Assembly (NCBI RefSeq): GCF_014892575.1
Contig: NZ_JADBGI010000004.1
Span: 64,282 to 128,281, forward strand
From: Nocardiopsis coralli
GTDB taxonomy: Bacteria; Actinomycetota; Actinomycetes; Streptosporangiales; Streptosporangiaceae
Length of the DNA: 64,000 bases
Reading direction: 5' to 3'
Shown: positions 45,718-55,149 of the stretch, one piece after another
Numbering within the stretch: the stretch's first letter is position 1
Layout of the letters: every line of letters starts with the position of its first letter
The notes under the pieces: model-generated
The model's input: the letters and a program-made list of their open reading frames with translations, nothing else
Databases searched by the model: none
Told to the model about the DNA's origin: nothing
Program-made: the position numbers and the translations under genes

Positions 45718-46989
45718 GTGGCCCTAATCGTGCAGAAGTACGGTGGGTCTTCCGTCGCTGACGCGGAAGCCATCAAGCGAGTAGCCCAAAGGATCGTGGC
45801 TCAGAAAAAGGCGGGACATGACGTCGTGGTCGTCGTCTCCGCCATGGGCGACACGACCGACGAACTGCTGGACCTGGCCGAGCAGGTCTCCCCGATGCCG
45901 CCGGCTCGCGAGCTCGACATGCTCGTGACCGCGGGTGAGCGCATGTCCATGGCTCTCGTGGCGATGGCGATCGAGAACCTCGGGTACGAGGCGCGCTCCT
46001 TCACCGGCTCCCAGGCCGGTGTCATCACCACGTCCCTGCACGGCAACGCGAAGATCATAGACGTCACCCCCGGCCGAATCGCCGAGGCCGTGGACGAGGG
46101 CGCGATCTGCATCGTCGCCGGTTTCCAGGGCGTCTCCCAGGACACCAAGGACATCACCTCGCTGGGCCGCGGCGGCTCCGACACGACCGCCGTCGCGCTC
46201 GCCGGTGCCCTGAACGCCGACGCCTGCGAGATCTACAGCGACGTCGACGGGGTCTTCACCGCCGACCCGCGTGTCGTACCCACCGCCCGCCGGATCCCCC
46301 AGGTCTCCTACGAGGAGATGCTGGAGATGGCCGCGAGCGGCACCAAGATCCTTCACCTGCGCTGCGTCGAATACGCGCGGCAGTACAACATCCCGCTGCA
46401 CGTGCGCTCGTCGTTCAGTCAGAAGCCCGGGACCTGGATCGTTTCGGAAGTCGAGGAAAGCGAAGGCATGGAACAGCCGATCATCTCCGGGGTCTCCCAC
46501 GACCGGAGCGAAGCCAAGATCACCGTCGTCGGAGTGCCCGACAAGGTCGGTGAGGCCGCGACGATCTTCAAGGCCCTCGCGGACGCAGAGATCAACATCG
46601 ACATGATCGTGCAGAACGTCTCGGCGGTCTCCACGTCGCGCACGGACATCTCCTTCACCGTCCCCAAGGACACCGGCAAGGAGGCCGTCGCCGCGCTGAA
46701 GAAGGTCCAGGACAAGGTCGGCTACGACTCCCTGCGCTACGACGACAAGATCGGCAAGGTCTCCCTGATCGGCGCCGGCATGCGCTCCTACCCGGGTGTG
46801 ACCGCGCGCTTCTTCGACGCGATCGCCGCCGCGGGCACCAACGTGGAGATGATCTCCACGTCGGAGATCCGCATCTCGGTCATCGTCGAGGAGGATCAGA
46901 TCGACGCGGCCGTGCGCGCCGCCCACAGTGAGTTCCAGCTCGACGCCGACCAGGTCGAGGCTGTCGTCTACGGAGGTACCGGCCGATGA
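45718..46989 (+). CDS. lysC: Aspartate kinase (alpha subunit, with internal beta start)
   Basis: Phosphorylates aspartate, the first step to lysine, threonine, methionine and diaminopimelate. The 423-aa protein has the kinase signature [32 protein letters not shown], and two C-terminal ACT domains for lysine/threonine feedback. GTG 45718 follows CAGGAG. An internal ATG at 46468 ([17 protein letters not shown], preceded by GAGGAAAG) corresponds to the known beta-subunit start in Corynebacterium LysC. Its stop overlaps the asd start (ATGA). Confidence 0.95.
   Translation: MALIVQKYGGSSVADAEAIKRVAQRIVAQKKAGHDVVVVVSAMGDTTDELLDLAEQVSPMPPARELDMLVTAGERMSMALVAMAIENLGYEARSFTGSQAGVITTSLHGNAKIIDVTPGRIAEAVDEGAICIVAGFQGVSQDTKDITSLGRGGSDTTAVALAGALNADACEIYSDVDGVFTADPRVVPTARRIPQVSYEEMLEMAASGTKILHLRCVEYARQYNIPLHVRSSFSQKPGTWIVSEVEESEGMEQPIISGVSHDRSEAKITVVGVPDKVGEAATIFKALADAEINIDMIVQNVSAVSTSRTDISFTVPKDTGKEAVAALKKVQDKVGYDSLRYDDKIGKVSLIGAGMRSYPGVTARFFDAIAAAGTNVEMISTSEIRISVIVEEDQIDAAVRAAHSEFQLDADQVEAVVYGGTGR
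46468..46989 (+). CDS. Aspartate kinase beta subunit (internal in-frame start)
   Basis: A 173-aa product made of the two ACT domains alone would come from ATG 46468, inside lysC. The sequence [17 protein letters not shown] aligns with the beta-subunit start of C. glutamicum LysC, where an alpha2-beta2 enzyme is known. GAGGAAAG lies about nine bases upstream. Its expression here is inference. Confidence 0.55.
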   Translation: MEQPIISGVSHDRSEAKITVVGVPDKVGEAATIFKALADAEINIDMIVQNVSAVSTSRTDISFTVPKDTGKEAVAALKKVQDKVGYDSLRYDDKIGKVSLIGAGMRSYPGVTARFFDAIAAAGTNVEMISTSEIRISVIVEEDQIDAAVRAAHSEFQLDADQVEAVVYGGTGR

Positions 46990-48047
46990 GCAACCGTCTT
47001 CCCACCCTCGCCATCGTCGGTGCGACCGGTGCCGTCGGCACGGTCATGCGCGACATCCTCACCCAGCGCGAGAACGTCTGGGGCGAGATCCGCCTGGTCG
47101 CCTCCGCCCGCAGCGCCGGCAAGGTGCTGAGCGTGCGCGGCGAGGACGTCACCGTGCAGGCCCTGGCCCCCGAGGTCTTCGACGGTGTCGACGTCGCCAT
47201 GTTCGACGTGCCCGACGAGGTCTCCAAGGAGTGGGCCCCGGTCGCCGCCGCCCGCGGCGCCGTGGCCGTCGACAACTCCGGCGCGTTCCGCCTGGACCCC
47301 GACGTCCCGCTGGTGGTGCCCGAGGTCAACGCGGACCAGGTCCGCAACCGCCCGCGCGGCATCATCTCCAACCCGAACTGCACGACCCTGTCGATGATCG
47401 TGGCCATCGGTGCCCTGCACCGCGCCTACGGCGTCAAGGACCTGGTCGTCTCCTCCTACCAGGCCGCCTCCGGTTCCGGTCAGGAGGGCATCGACACCCT
47501 GCGCGACCAGATGTCGGCCGTGGCCGCCGACCGCAGCCTCGGCGACAAGGCCGGCGACGTGCGCGGGGCCGTCGACGAGCTGGGCCCGTTCCCGGCGCCG
47601 CTCGCCTACAACGTCGTGCCGTGGGCCGGCTCGCTCAAGGAGGACGGCTACTCCTCCGAGGAGCTCAAGGTCCGCAACGAGTCCCGCAAGATCCTGGGCA
47701 TCCCGGACCTGCGTGTGGCCGCCACCTGCGTGCGCGTCCCGGTCATCACGACCCACGCGCTGACCGTGCACGCCACCTTCGACAGCGAGGTCCCGGCCGC
47801 CGACGCGCGCAAGCTCCTCGGTGACGCCGAGGGTGTCGAGGTCCTGGACGACCCGGCCAAGGGCGAGTTCCCCACCCCGGCCGACGTCGTGGGCACCGAC
47901 CCGACCTGGGTCGGGCGCATCCGCCAGTCGATCGACGACCCGACGTCGCTGGACCTGTTCCTGTGCGGCGACAACCTGCGCAAGGGCGCTGCCCTGAACA
48001 CCGCGCAGATCGCCGAGGTCGTGGCCCAGGAGTTCATCCAGGGCTGA
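46986..48047 (+). CDS. asd: Aspartate-semialdehyde dehydrogenase
   Basis: Reduces aspartyl phosphate to the semialdehyde with NADPH. The 353-aa protein has the Rossmann start [18 protein letters not shown], the catalytic Cys in [17 protein letters not shown] and the C-terminal dimer region. Its ATG overlaps the lysC stop by four bases, so translation is coupled. A strong terminator follows. Confidence 0.97.
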   Translation: MSNRLPTLAIVGATGAVGTVMRDILTQRENVWGEIRLVASARSAGKVLSVRGEDVTVQALAPEVFDGVDVAMFDVPDEVSKEWAPVAAARGAVAVDNSGAFRLDPDVPLVVPEVNADQVRNRPRGIISNPNCTTLSMIVAIGALHRAYGVKDLVVSSYQAASGSGQEGIDTLRDQMSAVAADRSLGDKAGDVRGAVDELGPFPAPLAYNVVPWAGSLKEDGYSSEELKVRNESRKILGIPDLRVAATCVRVPVITTHALTVHATFDSEVPAADARKLLGDAEGVEVLDDPAKGEFPTPADVVGTDPTWVGRIRQSIDDPTSLDLFLCGDNLRKGAALNTAQIAEVVAQEFIQG

Positions 48048-48091
48048 CCCCGCGGCCGGAGGGACCCCGAGGTCCCCGGCCCTGACGGTGT

Positions 48092-48132
48092 ACGCCGCCG
48101 CCGACGGACCATTGATCCGTCGGCGGCGGCGT
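48092..48132 (+). terminator. Terminator of the lysC-asd operon
   Basis: ACGCCGCCGCCGACGGA (48092-48108) pairs perfectly with 48116-48132 over 17 bp and is followed by TTCTG. Confidence 0.88.
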
Positions 48133-48221
48133 TTCTGTGTCTGCACGGTCTGTACATGCACGGTCGGTGTCGGCACACCCCGACCGGAACCCGGACCGGA
48201 ACCCGGTGGACCCGCCGCGCG

Positions 48222-48968
48222 TCACGCCCCGGGCCCGGCGTCCGCGGGAGGGCGGGGCCGCGGCAGGGAGAGCCGGTAGACGAGCCGGCACTGGTCGGTG
48301 GTGCTGATGAGGTCGGAGGTCTCCACGGGGCGCCCGCGCGAGTAGTGGGTGCGCTCGACGACCAGGACCGGGACGCCCGGGGTGGCGTGCATGAGGTCGG
48401 CCTCGATCTCCTTCAGCGCACGCAGGCAGACCTCCTCCACGACCCCGTCGACGGGGTGGCCGACCGCTTCGAGCCGGGAGATCGGGCTCTGTCCGGGGGC
48501 GGCGTCGAAGGGTGTGTGCAGGGTTCCGGTGGTGATGAGGGCCGGTTCCCAGGACAGGTGCAGGGCCACGGGGCGGTCCAGCGCCATGCCGCGTGCGGTG
48601 GTCAGGTAGACGGGTTCGTCCGGGCGCAGGCGCAGGCGCGTGGAGACAGGGGGTTGGCTGCGCTGCTGTTCGGTGCCCACGACCTCGCGGCGGAGCCCGC
48701 CCAGGCCCTGGACGGAGCCGGTGTCGGTGCGCAGGATGTGGTGGCCCACCGGGTTGTCGGGCACGAAGTACCCGGCCCCGCGGCGGGCCTCGACGACGCC
48801 TTCGGTGGCCAGGAGGCGCAGGGCGGCACGGGAGACCTGTTCGCTGACGCGGTACCGGCGGGCGAGGCGGGTGCGGGAGGGCAGGCGGGTGCCGGGGGCG
48901 ATCTCACCGCGCTGGATGGGGCGCCGGAGCTGCTCGGCGAGCCAGACGTAGCGTGGTTGCCTCTCCAC
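48222..48968 (-). CDS. GntR family regulator (HutC subfamily)
   Basis: A 248-aa regulator: N-terminal winged helix (VWLAEQLRRPIQRGEIAPGTRLPSRTRLARRYRVSEQVSRAALRLLATEGVV) and a UTRA/HutC ligand domain (VYLTTARGMALDRPVALH; VLVVERTHYSRGRPVETSD). GTG 48968 has only a weak ribosome site, so leaderless translation is possible. It stands alone and diverges from the response regulator unit, with nearly 600 bases between. Confidence 0.9.
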   Translation of the reverse strand: MERQPRYVWLAEQLRRPIQRGEIAPGTRLPSRTRLARRYRVSEQVSRAALRLLATEGVVEARRGAGYFVPDNPVGHHILRTDTGSVQGLGGLRREVVGTEQQRSQPPVSTRLRLRPDEPVYLTTARGMALDRPVALHLSWEPALITTGTLHTPFDAAPGQSPISRLEAVGHPVDGVVEEVCLRALKEIEADLMHATPGVPVLVVERTHYSRGRPVETSDLISTTDQCRLVYRLSLPRPRPPADAGPGA

Positions 48969-49557
48969 GGCTCACGTGTTCCCGACGGCCGCCGACCCGG
49001 CCGCGGGTGTGGCTCTGAGGCGTCCCATGGTTGGGGGGTCGGGAGTGAACCTGCCAGATCGCCGAAGCTCGCCCATGTTCCCAGTAAAGCAGCGAAAAGC
49101 CCTGGTAGAAGCCCCTACTGGCAAGTAGGTGACGATGGGCCCGCACGGCGGACCGGTGCGGATCCGGCTCTGAACTGCGGGAACGCACGGTTCGCCGCTC
49201 GGCAATTCTGTAATTCTCTGATCACACAGGGCACACGCGACACCTCGGTGCAGCACGGCCCCCGGACGCTCGTGCGACAAACCCGGCGCGGAGCCCACCA
49301 GCCCCCTGTCGGGGGAATACTGGCGAGTACGTACCGTAATCGCGTGCACTGTGGGAAACTGCCCTCAAACCCACAGACACGGAGGCCCACGATGCCGAGC
49401 GGTCGGAATCGCCCCTGCTCCGGTTTCCCCGACACCCCCGATCACCAGGGCGCCCCGGGTGCCCCTGCCGCCCCCCTGCCTCCCCGCGACTGTGACGGGT
49501 AGAGGCGGGGCACCTCCAGGGAGAATGGTCGACAGCCGCACTTAGGAAGGCGCCGCC
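48969..49557. other. Long intergenic region between GntR and response regulator genes
   Basis: About 590 bases. Positions 49050-49130 and 49195-49230 are relatively AT-rich and may hold promoters. No large gene is supported. One short frame with a good ribosome site is listed separately (49392-49502). The rest shows nothing recognisable. Confidence 0.5.
49392..49502 (+). CDS. Possible 36-aa peptide gene
   Basis: ATG 49392 follows GGAGG at about six bases. The peptide begins MPSGRNRPCSGFPD, is rich in Pro, Ala and Gly, and ends RDCDG with two cysteines in all. Third-position GC is not strongly biased, so it may be chance. It could be a leader peptide for the response regulator gene 55 bases downstream. 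Confidence 0.25.
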   Translation: MPSGRNRPCSGFPDTPDHQGAPGAPAAPLPPRDCDG

Positions 49558-50268
49558 GTGAGCCCCCACCCCCCCACACCCGCTGGGCTCTACCCCGTAC
49601 CCGCCTCGGACCCCGAGGCCATCCGTGTCCTGGTGGTCGACGACCACGCCCTCTTCCGCCGCGGCATGGTCTCCGTGCTCGACGACGAGAAGGACATCGA
49701 CGTGCTCGGCGAGGCCGGCACCGGTGAAGAGGCCGTGCGTCTGGCAGGCGAGCTCAGACCCGACGTGATCATCATGGACGTGATGATGCCGGGCGCCGGC
49801 GGCATCGACGCGTGCCAGCAGATCCGGCGCACCACCCCGGACACCCGGTTCATCATGCTCACCATGAGTGACGAGGAGTCCGACCTCTTCGACGCCCTCA
49901 AGGCGGGGGCCACCGGCTATCTGCTCAAGGAGATCGGCGTGACCGACCTCGCCGGCGTCGTGCGCCAGATCGCGTCCGGACAGTCCACCGTGAACCCCTC
50001 CATGGCCACCAAGCTCATCGGGGAGTTCGCCGAGCTCGCCAAGCAGGAGAACACCGCCCCGCAGCCCCAGGCGGTCCCGGAGCTGACCCCGCGAGAGACC
50101 GAGGTCCTGCGCCTGCTGGCCCATTCGCTGAACAACCGGGAGATCGGTTCGCGGCTGTTCATCACCGAGAACACCGTGAAGAACCACGTGCGCAACCTCC
50201 TGGAGAAACTCCAGGTGCACTCCAGGACCGAGGCGGCCATCTACGCCGTGCGTTCCGGTCTGGCCTGA
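49558..50268 (+). CDS. LuxR/NarL-family response regulator
   Basis: A 236-aa two-component regulator. The receiver has the acidic pair in VLVVDDHALFRRGM, phosphoacceptor Asp in PDVIIMDVMMPG, Thr in IMLTMSDEE and Lys in GYLLKEI. The C-terminus is a LuxR helix-turn-helix (LTPRETEVLRLLAHSLNNREIGSRLFITENTVKNHVRNLLEKLQVHSRTEA). GTG 49558 follows AGGAAGG. No sensor kinase gene is adjacent, so it is an orphan in this window. Confidence 0.94.
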   Translation: MSPHPPTPAGLYPVPASDPEAIRVLVVDDHALFRRGMVSVLDDEKDIDVLGEAGTGEEAVRLAGELRPDVIIMDVMMPGAGGIDACQQIRRTTPDTRFIMLTMSDEESDLFDALKAGATGYLLKEIGVTDLAGVVRQIASGQSTVNPSMATKLIGEFAELAKQENTAPQPQAVPELTPRETEVLRLLAHSLNNREIGSRLFITENTVKNHVRNLLEKLQVHSRTEAAIYAVRSGLA

Positions 50269-50354
50269 GACCCGACCGGAGAAACGCCCGAAACCCGCGA
50301 AAGGGGCTTCTCCGGAGGCGCATGAATTACCCTGCGTGACAATACGGGTACTTC

Positions 50355-50786
50355 ATGTATGGGGGAGTCATGGTCACACAGCTCGCAGAAACCATGATGG
50401 ACAGGCCGGAGCTCGGTTGGGTGGGTGTGCTCTTCGGGGTGATCATGGTGGTGATCGCCCTGGCCGTCCTCGTCCTGGTCATCGCCGCGCTCATCTCGGC
50501 CCTGATCAACCCGGACACCACCGGGGGCGGGAAGCTCCTGTGGGTGCTGGTGATCCTCTGGTACCCGATCATCGGCGCGGTGGCCTGGTTCGTGCTGGGG
50601 CGCAAGCGCCACCTGAACCGGTTGGTCGGGATCGACAAGGGCCCCCGCCACAGCGGCCCGCCCAGTAACGGCCAGCACAGCGACGTCGCCCAGCCCCCGC
50701 CCGGAGGGCCCGGCGCCCCGGGCTCAGGTCCCGGAGGGCCGTCCGGTGCGGGCCCTGCGTTCGGCCCCGGAACCGGCACCGCCTGA
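50355..50786 (+). CDS. Small membrane protein with PLDc_N-type hairpin
   Basis: A 143-aa protein with two membrane helices (GVLFGVIMVVIALAVLVLVI; LLWVLVILWYPIIGAVAWFVLG) separated by NPDTTGGGK, matching the PLDc_N domain found at the N-terminus of cardiolipin synthases and alone in small proteins. The C-terminus is a Pro/Gly-rich soluble tail. Start is uncertain: ATG 50355 or 50370; GGGGGAG lies between them. Confidence 0.75.
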   Translation: MYGGVMVTQLAETMMDRPELGWVGVLFGVIMVVIALAVLVLVIAALISALINPDTTGGGKLLWVLVILWYPIIGAVAWFVLGRKRHLNRLVGIDKGPRHSGPPSNGQHSDVAQPPPGGPGAPGSGPGGPSGAGPAFGPGTGTA

Positions 50787-50806
50787 CACCTGCCCGACAC
50801 CAGAAC

Positions 50807-50829
50807 GCCCCGGCCGCCGCGGCCGGGGC
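50807..50829 (+). terminator. Hairpin terminator
   Basis: GCCCCGGCC (50807-50815) pairs perfectly with 50821-50829 around GCCGC, followed by TCTCTTG. It is 20 bases past the membrane protein gene. Confidence 0.78.
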
Positions 50830-50894
50830 TCTCTTGTGTCCCGGGAGGGGCGCTCGGTGCGAGGTCTGACCGCTTCGTGGGGTAAGAAGCGTGC

Positions 50895-51251
50895 ATGTCG
50901 CAATTCGCAGAGAACGTCCGCCGCTACTACACGCTGGTCGACGCCGACGATGTCCCCGGACTCATCGCCCTGTTCGCCCCGGACGCCGTCTACCGCCGCC
51001 CCGGGTACGAGCCCATGGTCGGCCGGGACAGCATCGAGGCGTTCTTCAGCGGGGAACGAGTGATCGCCGACGGCCGCCACGAGATCATCGAACTGGTGGA
51101 GGACGACGGGGCCGTGGCCGTCCGGGGCACCTTCGAGGGAACCCTCAAGGACGGCAGCGCGGCGACCGCGGAGTTCGCGGACTTCTTCACGCCCTCACCC
51201 GACGGGCTGTTCCACCGCCGGACCTCCTACTTCCACGCCCCCCTGATCTGA
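50895..51251 (+). CDS. Nuclear transport factor 2-like (SnoaL-type) protein
   Basis: A 118-aa cone-shaped alpha+beta protein: FAENVRRYYTLVDADDVPGLIALFAPDAVYRRPGYEPMVGRDSIEAFF, then GAVAVRGTFEGTLKDGS and the final strand RRTSYFHAPL. The family covers isomerases, cyclases and ligand binders, so activity is open. ATG 50895 is preceded by GGGGTAAGAAG. A terminator follows, and the pdh operon converges. Confidence 0.82.
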   Translation: MSQFAENVRRYYTLVDADDVPGLIALFAPDAVYRRPGYEPMVGRDSIEAFFSGERVIADGRHEIIELVEDDGAVAVRGTFEGTLKDGSAATAEFADFFTPSPDGLFHRRTSYFHAPLI

Positions 51252-51271
51252 CGTCCCCCGCCCCGAACACG

Positions 51272-51306
51272 ACGGACGCCCCGGCCGCGGTGGCCGGGGC
51301 GTCCGT
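51272..51306. terminator. Bidirectional terminator
   Basis: ACGGACGCCCCGGCC (51272-51286) pairs perfectly with 51292-51306 around GCGGT. It lies between the convergent NTF2-like and E2 genes. Confidence 0.87.
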
Positions 51307-51321
51307 GTGCACAGGCAGGAC

Positions 51322-52626
51322 CTACAGAATGATGCGCATCGGCTGCTCGAGGATCTCCGCGAGTTCCTTCAGGAACGCGGCACCCACGGCACCGTCCACG
51401 GCGCGGTGGTCCACCGACAGCTCCACCGAGATGCGGTTGCGCACCTCGACCTCGCCGTCGACCACGACCGGCTCCTGGCGCATCGCACCGACGGCCAGGA
51501 TCGCGGCCTCCGGCGGGTTGATGACCGCCGAGAAGCTGTCCACGCCGAACATGCCCAGGTTGGACACGCTGAACGTTCCGCCGCTCATCTCCTGCGGCTT
51601 GAGCTTGCCGTCACGGGCCTTGCCGGCCAGCTCACGCGTGTTCGTGGAGATGTCGGACAGCGTCGCCTTGTCGGTGTCGTGCAGCACCGGGACGACCAGG
51701 CCGGCGTCCACGGCCACGGCGACACCCACGTTGATGCGGTTGTGCTGCAGCAGCTTGTCGTCGACCCAGGAGGAGTTGACGGCCGGGTGCAGCTTCAGCG
51801 CCGTCGCGCAGGCCTTGACGATGAGGTCGTTGAAGCTGACCTTCACGCCGGTGTCGGCCAGCTGGCCGTTGATCTGCGTACGGAACGCCTTGAGCGCCTC
51901 GGCGTCGATCGTGCGGCGCAGGTAGAAGTGCGGCACGGTCTGCTTGCTCTCGGTCAGGCGGCGCGCGATGACCTTGCGCATGTTGCTGACCTTGAGCTCC
52001 TCGGAGTCGCGGCCGTCGTCGAACGACTGGCTCGCGGCCGGGGCAGCGGCCGGCTTGCTCTCCTGCGGGGCGGCCGGGGCCTGCTCCTCGGCGGGCTGAC
52101 CCTCCTTGGCGGCCGCCTCGATGTCGGCGCGCACGATACGGCCCTTGGGGCCGGAACCCTGGATCGCGTTGATGTCCAGGCCGTACTCCTTGGCCAGGCG
52201 CCGGGCCAGCGGCGAGGTGCGCGGGCGGTCGGCCGGGCCGGACCCGCTCGGGGCCGGGGCCGCCTCGGTCTCCGCCTTGTCCTCGGCCGGCTCCTCGGCC
52301 TTCGGCTCCTCGGCGGGCTCCTCCGCCTTCTCCTCGGCCTTGTCCTCGGAGGGCTGGGCGCCGCCGCCGGACTCCTCGGGAACCGCGTCCGGGGAGTCGC
52401 CCAGGATGCCGATGACCTCACCGATGGGGACGGTGTCGCCCTCGGAGACGTTCTGCTTGATCAGGTAGCCGTCGTCGAAGGCCTCGTACTCCATGACGGC
52501 CTTGTCGGTCTCGATCTCGACCAGCACGTCACCGGACTCGACCTTGTCGCCGACCTTCTTGACCCAGCTGCTGATGACGCCTTCCTCCATGGTGTCGGAG
52601 AGGCGCGGCATGTGGATCTCGCTCAT
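51322..52626 (-). CDS. pdhC: Pyruvate dehydrogenase complex E2 (dihydrolipoamide acetyltransferase)
   Basis: A 434-aa protein: one lipoyl domain (lipoyl Lys in EIETDKAVMEYEA near residue 43), a Glu/Ala/Pro/Lys-rich linker, a peripheral-subunit-binding domain (RTSPLARRLAKEYGLDINAIQGSG), a second linker, and the catalytic acyltransferase with SVDHRAVDG near the C-terminus. Start ATG 52626 follows GGGAG. It is the last gene of the E1alpha-E1beta-E2 operon; the E3 gene is not in the window. Confidence 0.93.
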   Translation of the reverse strand: MSEIHMPRLSDTMEEGVISSWVKKVGDKVESGDVLVEIETDKAVMEYEAFDDGYLIKQNVSEGDTVPIGEVIGILGDSPDAVPEESGGGAQPSEDKAEEKAEEPAEEPKAEEPAEDKAETEAAPAPSGSGPADRPRTSPLARRLAKEYGLDINAIQGSGPKGRIVRADIEAAAKEGQPAEEQAPAAPQESKPAAAPAASQSFDDGRDSEELKVSNMRKVIARRLTESKQTVPHFYLRRTIDAEALKAFRTQINGQLADTGVKVSFNDLIVKACATALKLHPAVNSSWVDDKLLQHNRINVGVAVAVDAGLVVPVLHDTDKATLSDISTNTRELAGKARDGKLKPQEMSGGTFSVSNLGMFGVDSFSAVINPPEAAILAVGAMRQEPVVVDGEVEVRNRISVELSVDHRAVDGAVGAAFLKELAEILEQPMRIIL

Positions 52627-52637
52627 TGGTACTCCCT

Positions 52638-53654
52638 CTACCCGACCCGTTTGCCGACGGCGCTCAGGGTCTCCTTGATGGCGGTGCTGATCGACTCCAC
52701 GCCCGGCAGCGCGGCGGTCTCCAGCGGCTTGGCGTACGGCATGGGCACCTCGGCCATGGCGACCCGGCGCACCGGGGCGTCCAGGTAGTCGAAGGCGCCC
52801 TCCTGGATCGACGCGGCGATCTCGGCACCGATGCCGTAGGTCAGCCAGTCGTCCTCGCAGATCACCGCGGAACCGGTCTTCTTCACCGAGTCCACGAAGG
52901 TCTGTCGGTCGAGGGGGCGGAGGCTGCGCAGGTCGACGACCTCGACGCTGATGTCCTCCTCTTCCTGGAGCTTCTCGGCGACCTGGTTGGCCACCGTCGC
53001 CATGCGGGAGTAACCGATGAGGGTGATGTCGGAACCCTCGCGCGCGATCCCGGCGCAGCCGATGGTGGCGACGTTGTCGTTCTCCGGCTCGGCGTAGTCG
53101 TCGGGGACCTCGCCCTTGGAGTTGTACAGCCCCAGGTTCTCCAGGAACAGCACCGGGTCGTCGTCGCGGATGGCCGCGCGCAGCATCGAGGAGGCCTCGG
53201 CCGGCGTGCTGGGCGCCATCACCTTGAGGCCGGGGATGAAGGAGTAGAACAGCTCGATGTTCTGCGAGTGCGTCGCACCGAGCTGCTGGCCGCCGCCGCC
53301 CGGGGTACGGATGACCATCGGCACGCTGGTCTGCCCGCCGAACATGCCGTAGATCTTGGCGGCGTGGTTGATGATCTGGTCGATCGCGATGAGCGAGAAG
53401 TTGATCGTCATCAGCTCGACGACCGGGCGCAGGCCGAGCATGGCCGAACCGACGGCCGCGCCGACGAAGCCCTCCTCGGCGATCGGGGTGTCGCGCACCC
53501 GCTTGGGGCCGAACTCGTTGAGCAGGCCCTCGGTGATCTTGTAGGAGCCCTCGAAGAGACCGATCTCCTCACCGACGACGTAGACGCTGTCGTCGCGGAC
53601 CATCTCGGCGCGGAGCGTGTCCCGTAGAGCCTGGCGATAAGTGATCACAGACAT
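52638..53654 (-). CDS. pdhB: Pyruvate dehydrogenase E1 component beta subunit
   Basis: A 338-aa transketolase-like subunit: ITYRQALRDTLRAEM, VVGEEIGLFEGSYKITEGL, DTPIAEEGFVGAAVGSAMLGLRPVVE and the C-terminal domain VEVVDLRSLRPLDRQTFVDS. The IAEEGF Glu contacts the ThDP pyrimidine. It lies 15 bases after E1alpha and 11 before E2. Sequence favours pyruvate over branched-chain acids, but this is from family resemblance. Confidence 0.93.
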   Translation of the reverse strand: MSVITYRQALRDTLRAEMVRDDSVYVVGEEIGLFEGSYKITEGLLNEFGPKRVRDTPIAEEGFVGAAVGSAMLGLRPVVELMTINFSLIAIDQIINHAAKIYGMFGGQTSVPMVIRTPGGGGQQLGATHSQNIELFYSFIPGLKVMAPSTPAEASSMLRAAIRDDDPVLFLENLGLYNSKGEVPDDYAEPENDNVATIGCAGIAREGSDITLIGYSRMATVANQVAEKLQEEEDISVEVVDLRSLRPLDRQTFVDSVKKTGSAVICEDDWLTYGIGAEIAASIQEGAFDYLDAPVRRVAMAEVPMPYAKPLETAALPGVESISTAIKETLSAVGKRVG

Positions 53655-53669
53655 GTGTTGTTCTCTCTC

Positions 53670-54773
53670 CTAGTCCGCGAACACCGGGTCGGCCGGCATG
53701 CGCCGCGACTCGTTGGGCACCGGGGTGGCGTACGTGTAGTCGAAGAGCGTGGAGACGTCCGGGTGGGGGCTGTTCTCCGCGAAGTCGGCGGCCTCGGCGA
53801 CGCGCTCCTTGACGGAGGCGGCGATCTCCTCGCGGCCCTCCTCGCTGAGCACGCCGGCCTTGGTGAGCTCGTCGCCGAAGATCGCGACCGGGTCGTTCTC
53901 CTTGGCCCGGGCCTCGTCCTTCTGCTCCTGCGTGCGGTACTTGGCAGGGTCCACGACGGAGTGGCCCTTCATGCGGTAGCTCCAGGCCTCCAGCAGGAAC
54001 GGCGTCTGCTCCTCGCGGGCGCGCTCGACCAGCCGGGTGGCGGCGTCGCGCACGGCCAGGACGTCGCGGCCGTCGACGCGCTCGCCCTCGATGCGGAACG
54101 CGGAGCCGCGCTTGTACAGCTCGGGCTCGGCGGAGGACATGTCGACGGTGGTGCCCATACCGGTGAAGTTGTTGATCACCACGAACACGACCGGCAGGTT
54201 CCAGAGCTTGGCGATGTTGAGCGTCTCGTGCCAGGCGCCGATGTTGGTGGTGCCGTCGCCCATCTGGCACATGACGACGTCGTCGCTCTCCCGGTAGGAG
54301 ACGGCCAGCGCCGCACCGGCGGCCAGGGGCACCTGCCCGCCGACGATGCCGTAGCCGCCGAGCATCCGGGTCTCGGTGTCGTACATGTGCATGGAGCCGC
54401 CCCAACCCCGGGCGACACCGTCCTGGCGACCGTAGAGCTCGGCCATGACCCGCTTGGGGTCCATGCCCTTCTCGATGGCGTAACCGTGGTCGCGGTAGTT
54501 GGTGTAGAGGTAGTCGGTCTGCCGCAGGGCCGACATCAGGCCGACGACGGTGGCTTCCTCGCCCAGGTTGAGGTGGCAGTAACCACCGATCCGGGCCTGG
54601 GTGTAGGCCTGGGAGGTGCGCTCCTCGAACCGGCGGATGAACAGCATCCGGCGGTAGTAGTCGAGCAGGACGTCTGGGTTCTCGTTGGCGATGCCGGAGG
54701 TGTCCTTGCGACTGCGCCGCTTGGACCCGGAGGCCTTGGCGGAGCCGCCCTTCGGCTTGGCCGTGTCAGCCAT
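53670..54773 (-). CDS. pdhA: Pyruvate dehydrogenase E1 component alpha subunit
   Basis: A 367-aa ThDP subunit. After a Lys/Ser/Gly-rich start come MLFIRRFEERTSQAY, HLNLGEEATVVG, RGWGGSMHMYD and the ThDP motif QMGDGTTNIGAWHETLN to FVVINN, then the phosphorylation-loop-like YRMKGHSVVDPAKYR. ATG 54773 begins the operon. A 17-bp palindrome 295 bases upstream and a FadR-type regulator gene further up suggest repression. Confidence 0.93.
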   Translation of the reverse strand: MADTAKPKGGSAKASGSKRRSRKDTSGIANENPDVLLDYYRRMLFIRRFEERTSQAYTQARIGGYCHLNLGEEATVVGLMSALRQTDYLYTNYRDHGYAIEKGMDPKRVMAELYGRQDGVARGWGGSMHMYDTETRMLGGYGIVGGQVPLAAGAALAVSYRESDDVVMCQMGDGTTNIGAWHETLNIAKLWNLPVVFVVINNFTGMGTTVDMSSAEPELYKRGSAFRIEGERVDGRDVLAVRDAATRLVERAREEQTPFLLEAWSYRMKGHSVVDPAKYRTQEQKDEARAKENDPVAIFGDELTKAGVLSEEGREEIAASVKERVAEAADFAENSPHPDVSTLFDYTYATPVPNESRRMPADPVFAD

Positions 54774-55149
54774 GGTGTGCCTTTCTTCGTACGAGAAGAC
54801 CTGGTGCCCCGTCCTGTGGGCCGGGGGTCCAGGTTCGCCGTGGCCCGCGGTCGTACGTGGCCGTGGCGTGTGCCGCCGCCTGGCTCAGATGGAAGCGGCA
54901 CGATGTGGCTGGTGCGGGCACGCGCCGTGGGAACCGTGGCCGGTGTCTTCCCCGGCGCGGCGATCGCGGGTCGGTGTGTTCTTGTCTCGACCGGACCCGT
55001 GACCGCATTGCTTCCCGGTCTCCGGTGCCCTATTCAGTGTGACGTGCGTCGCGCACACTCTAATGACTGATCGATGATCGATCAATACGAGTTTACGGCA
55101 GATGACCGATTTTCGGGTGACGGGGCAGGTCAGAGCGCGGTGCCCCAGG
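54774..55149. other. Upstream region of the pdh operon
   Basis: A 376-base gap between the regulator stop and pdhA start. It contains GTGCG-TCG-CGCAC (about 55044-55056) and the perfect palindrome at 55068-55084, in an AT-richer stretch (55030-55100) that probably includes the promoter. No gene is supported. Confidence 0.55.
55068..55084. promoter_or_regulatory. 17-bp perfect palindrome upstream of pdhA
   Basis: TGATCGAT-G-ATCGATCA, 8-bp arms with one central base. It is a likely operator, most simply for the adjacent FadR-type GntR regulator, although the distance to pdhA (295 bases) implies a long leader or another promoter. Confidence 0.6.

Noticed and set aside
48972..49349. Minus-strand frame between the GntR and response regulator genes
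   Set aside because: No ribosome site, no domain and mixed codon use.
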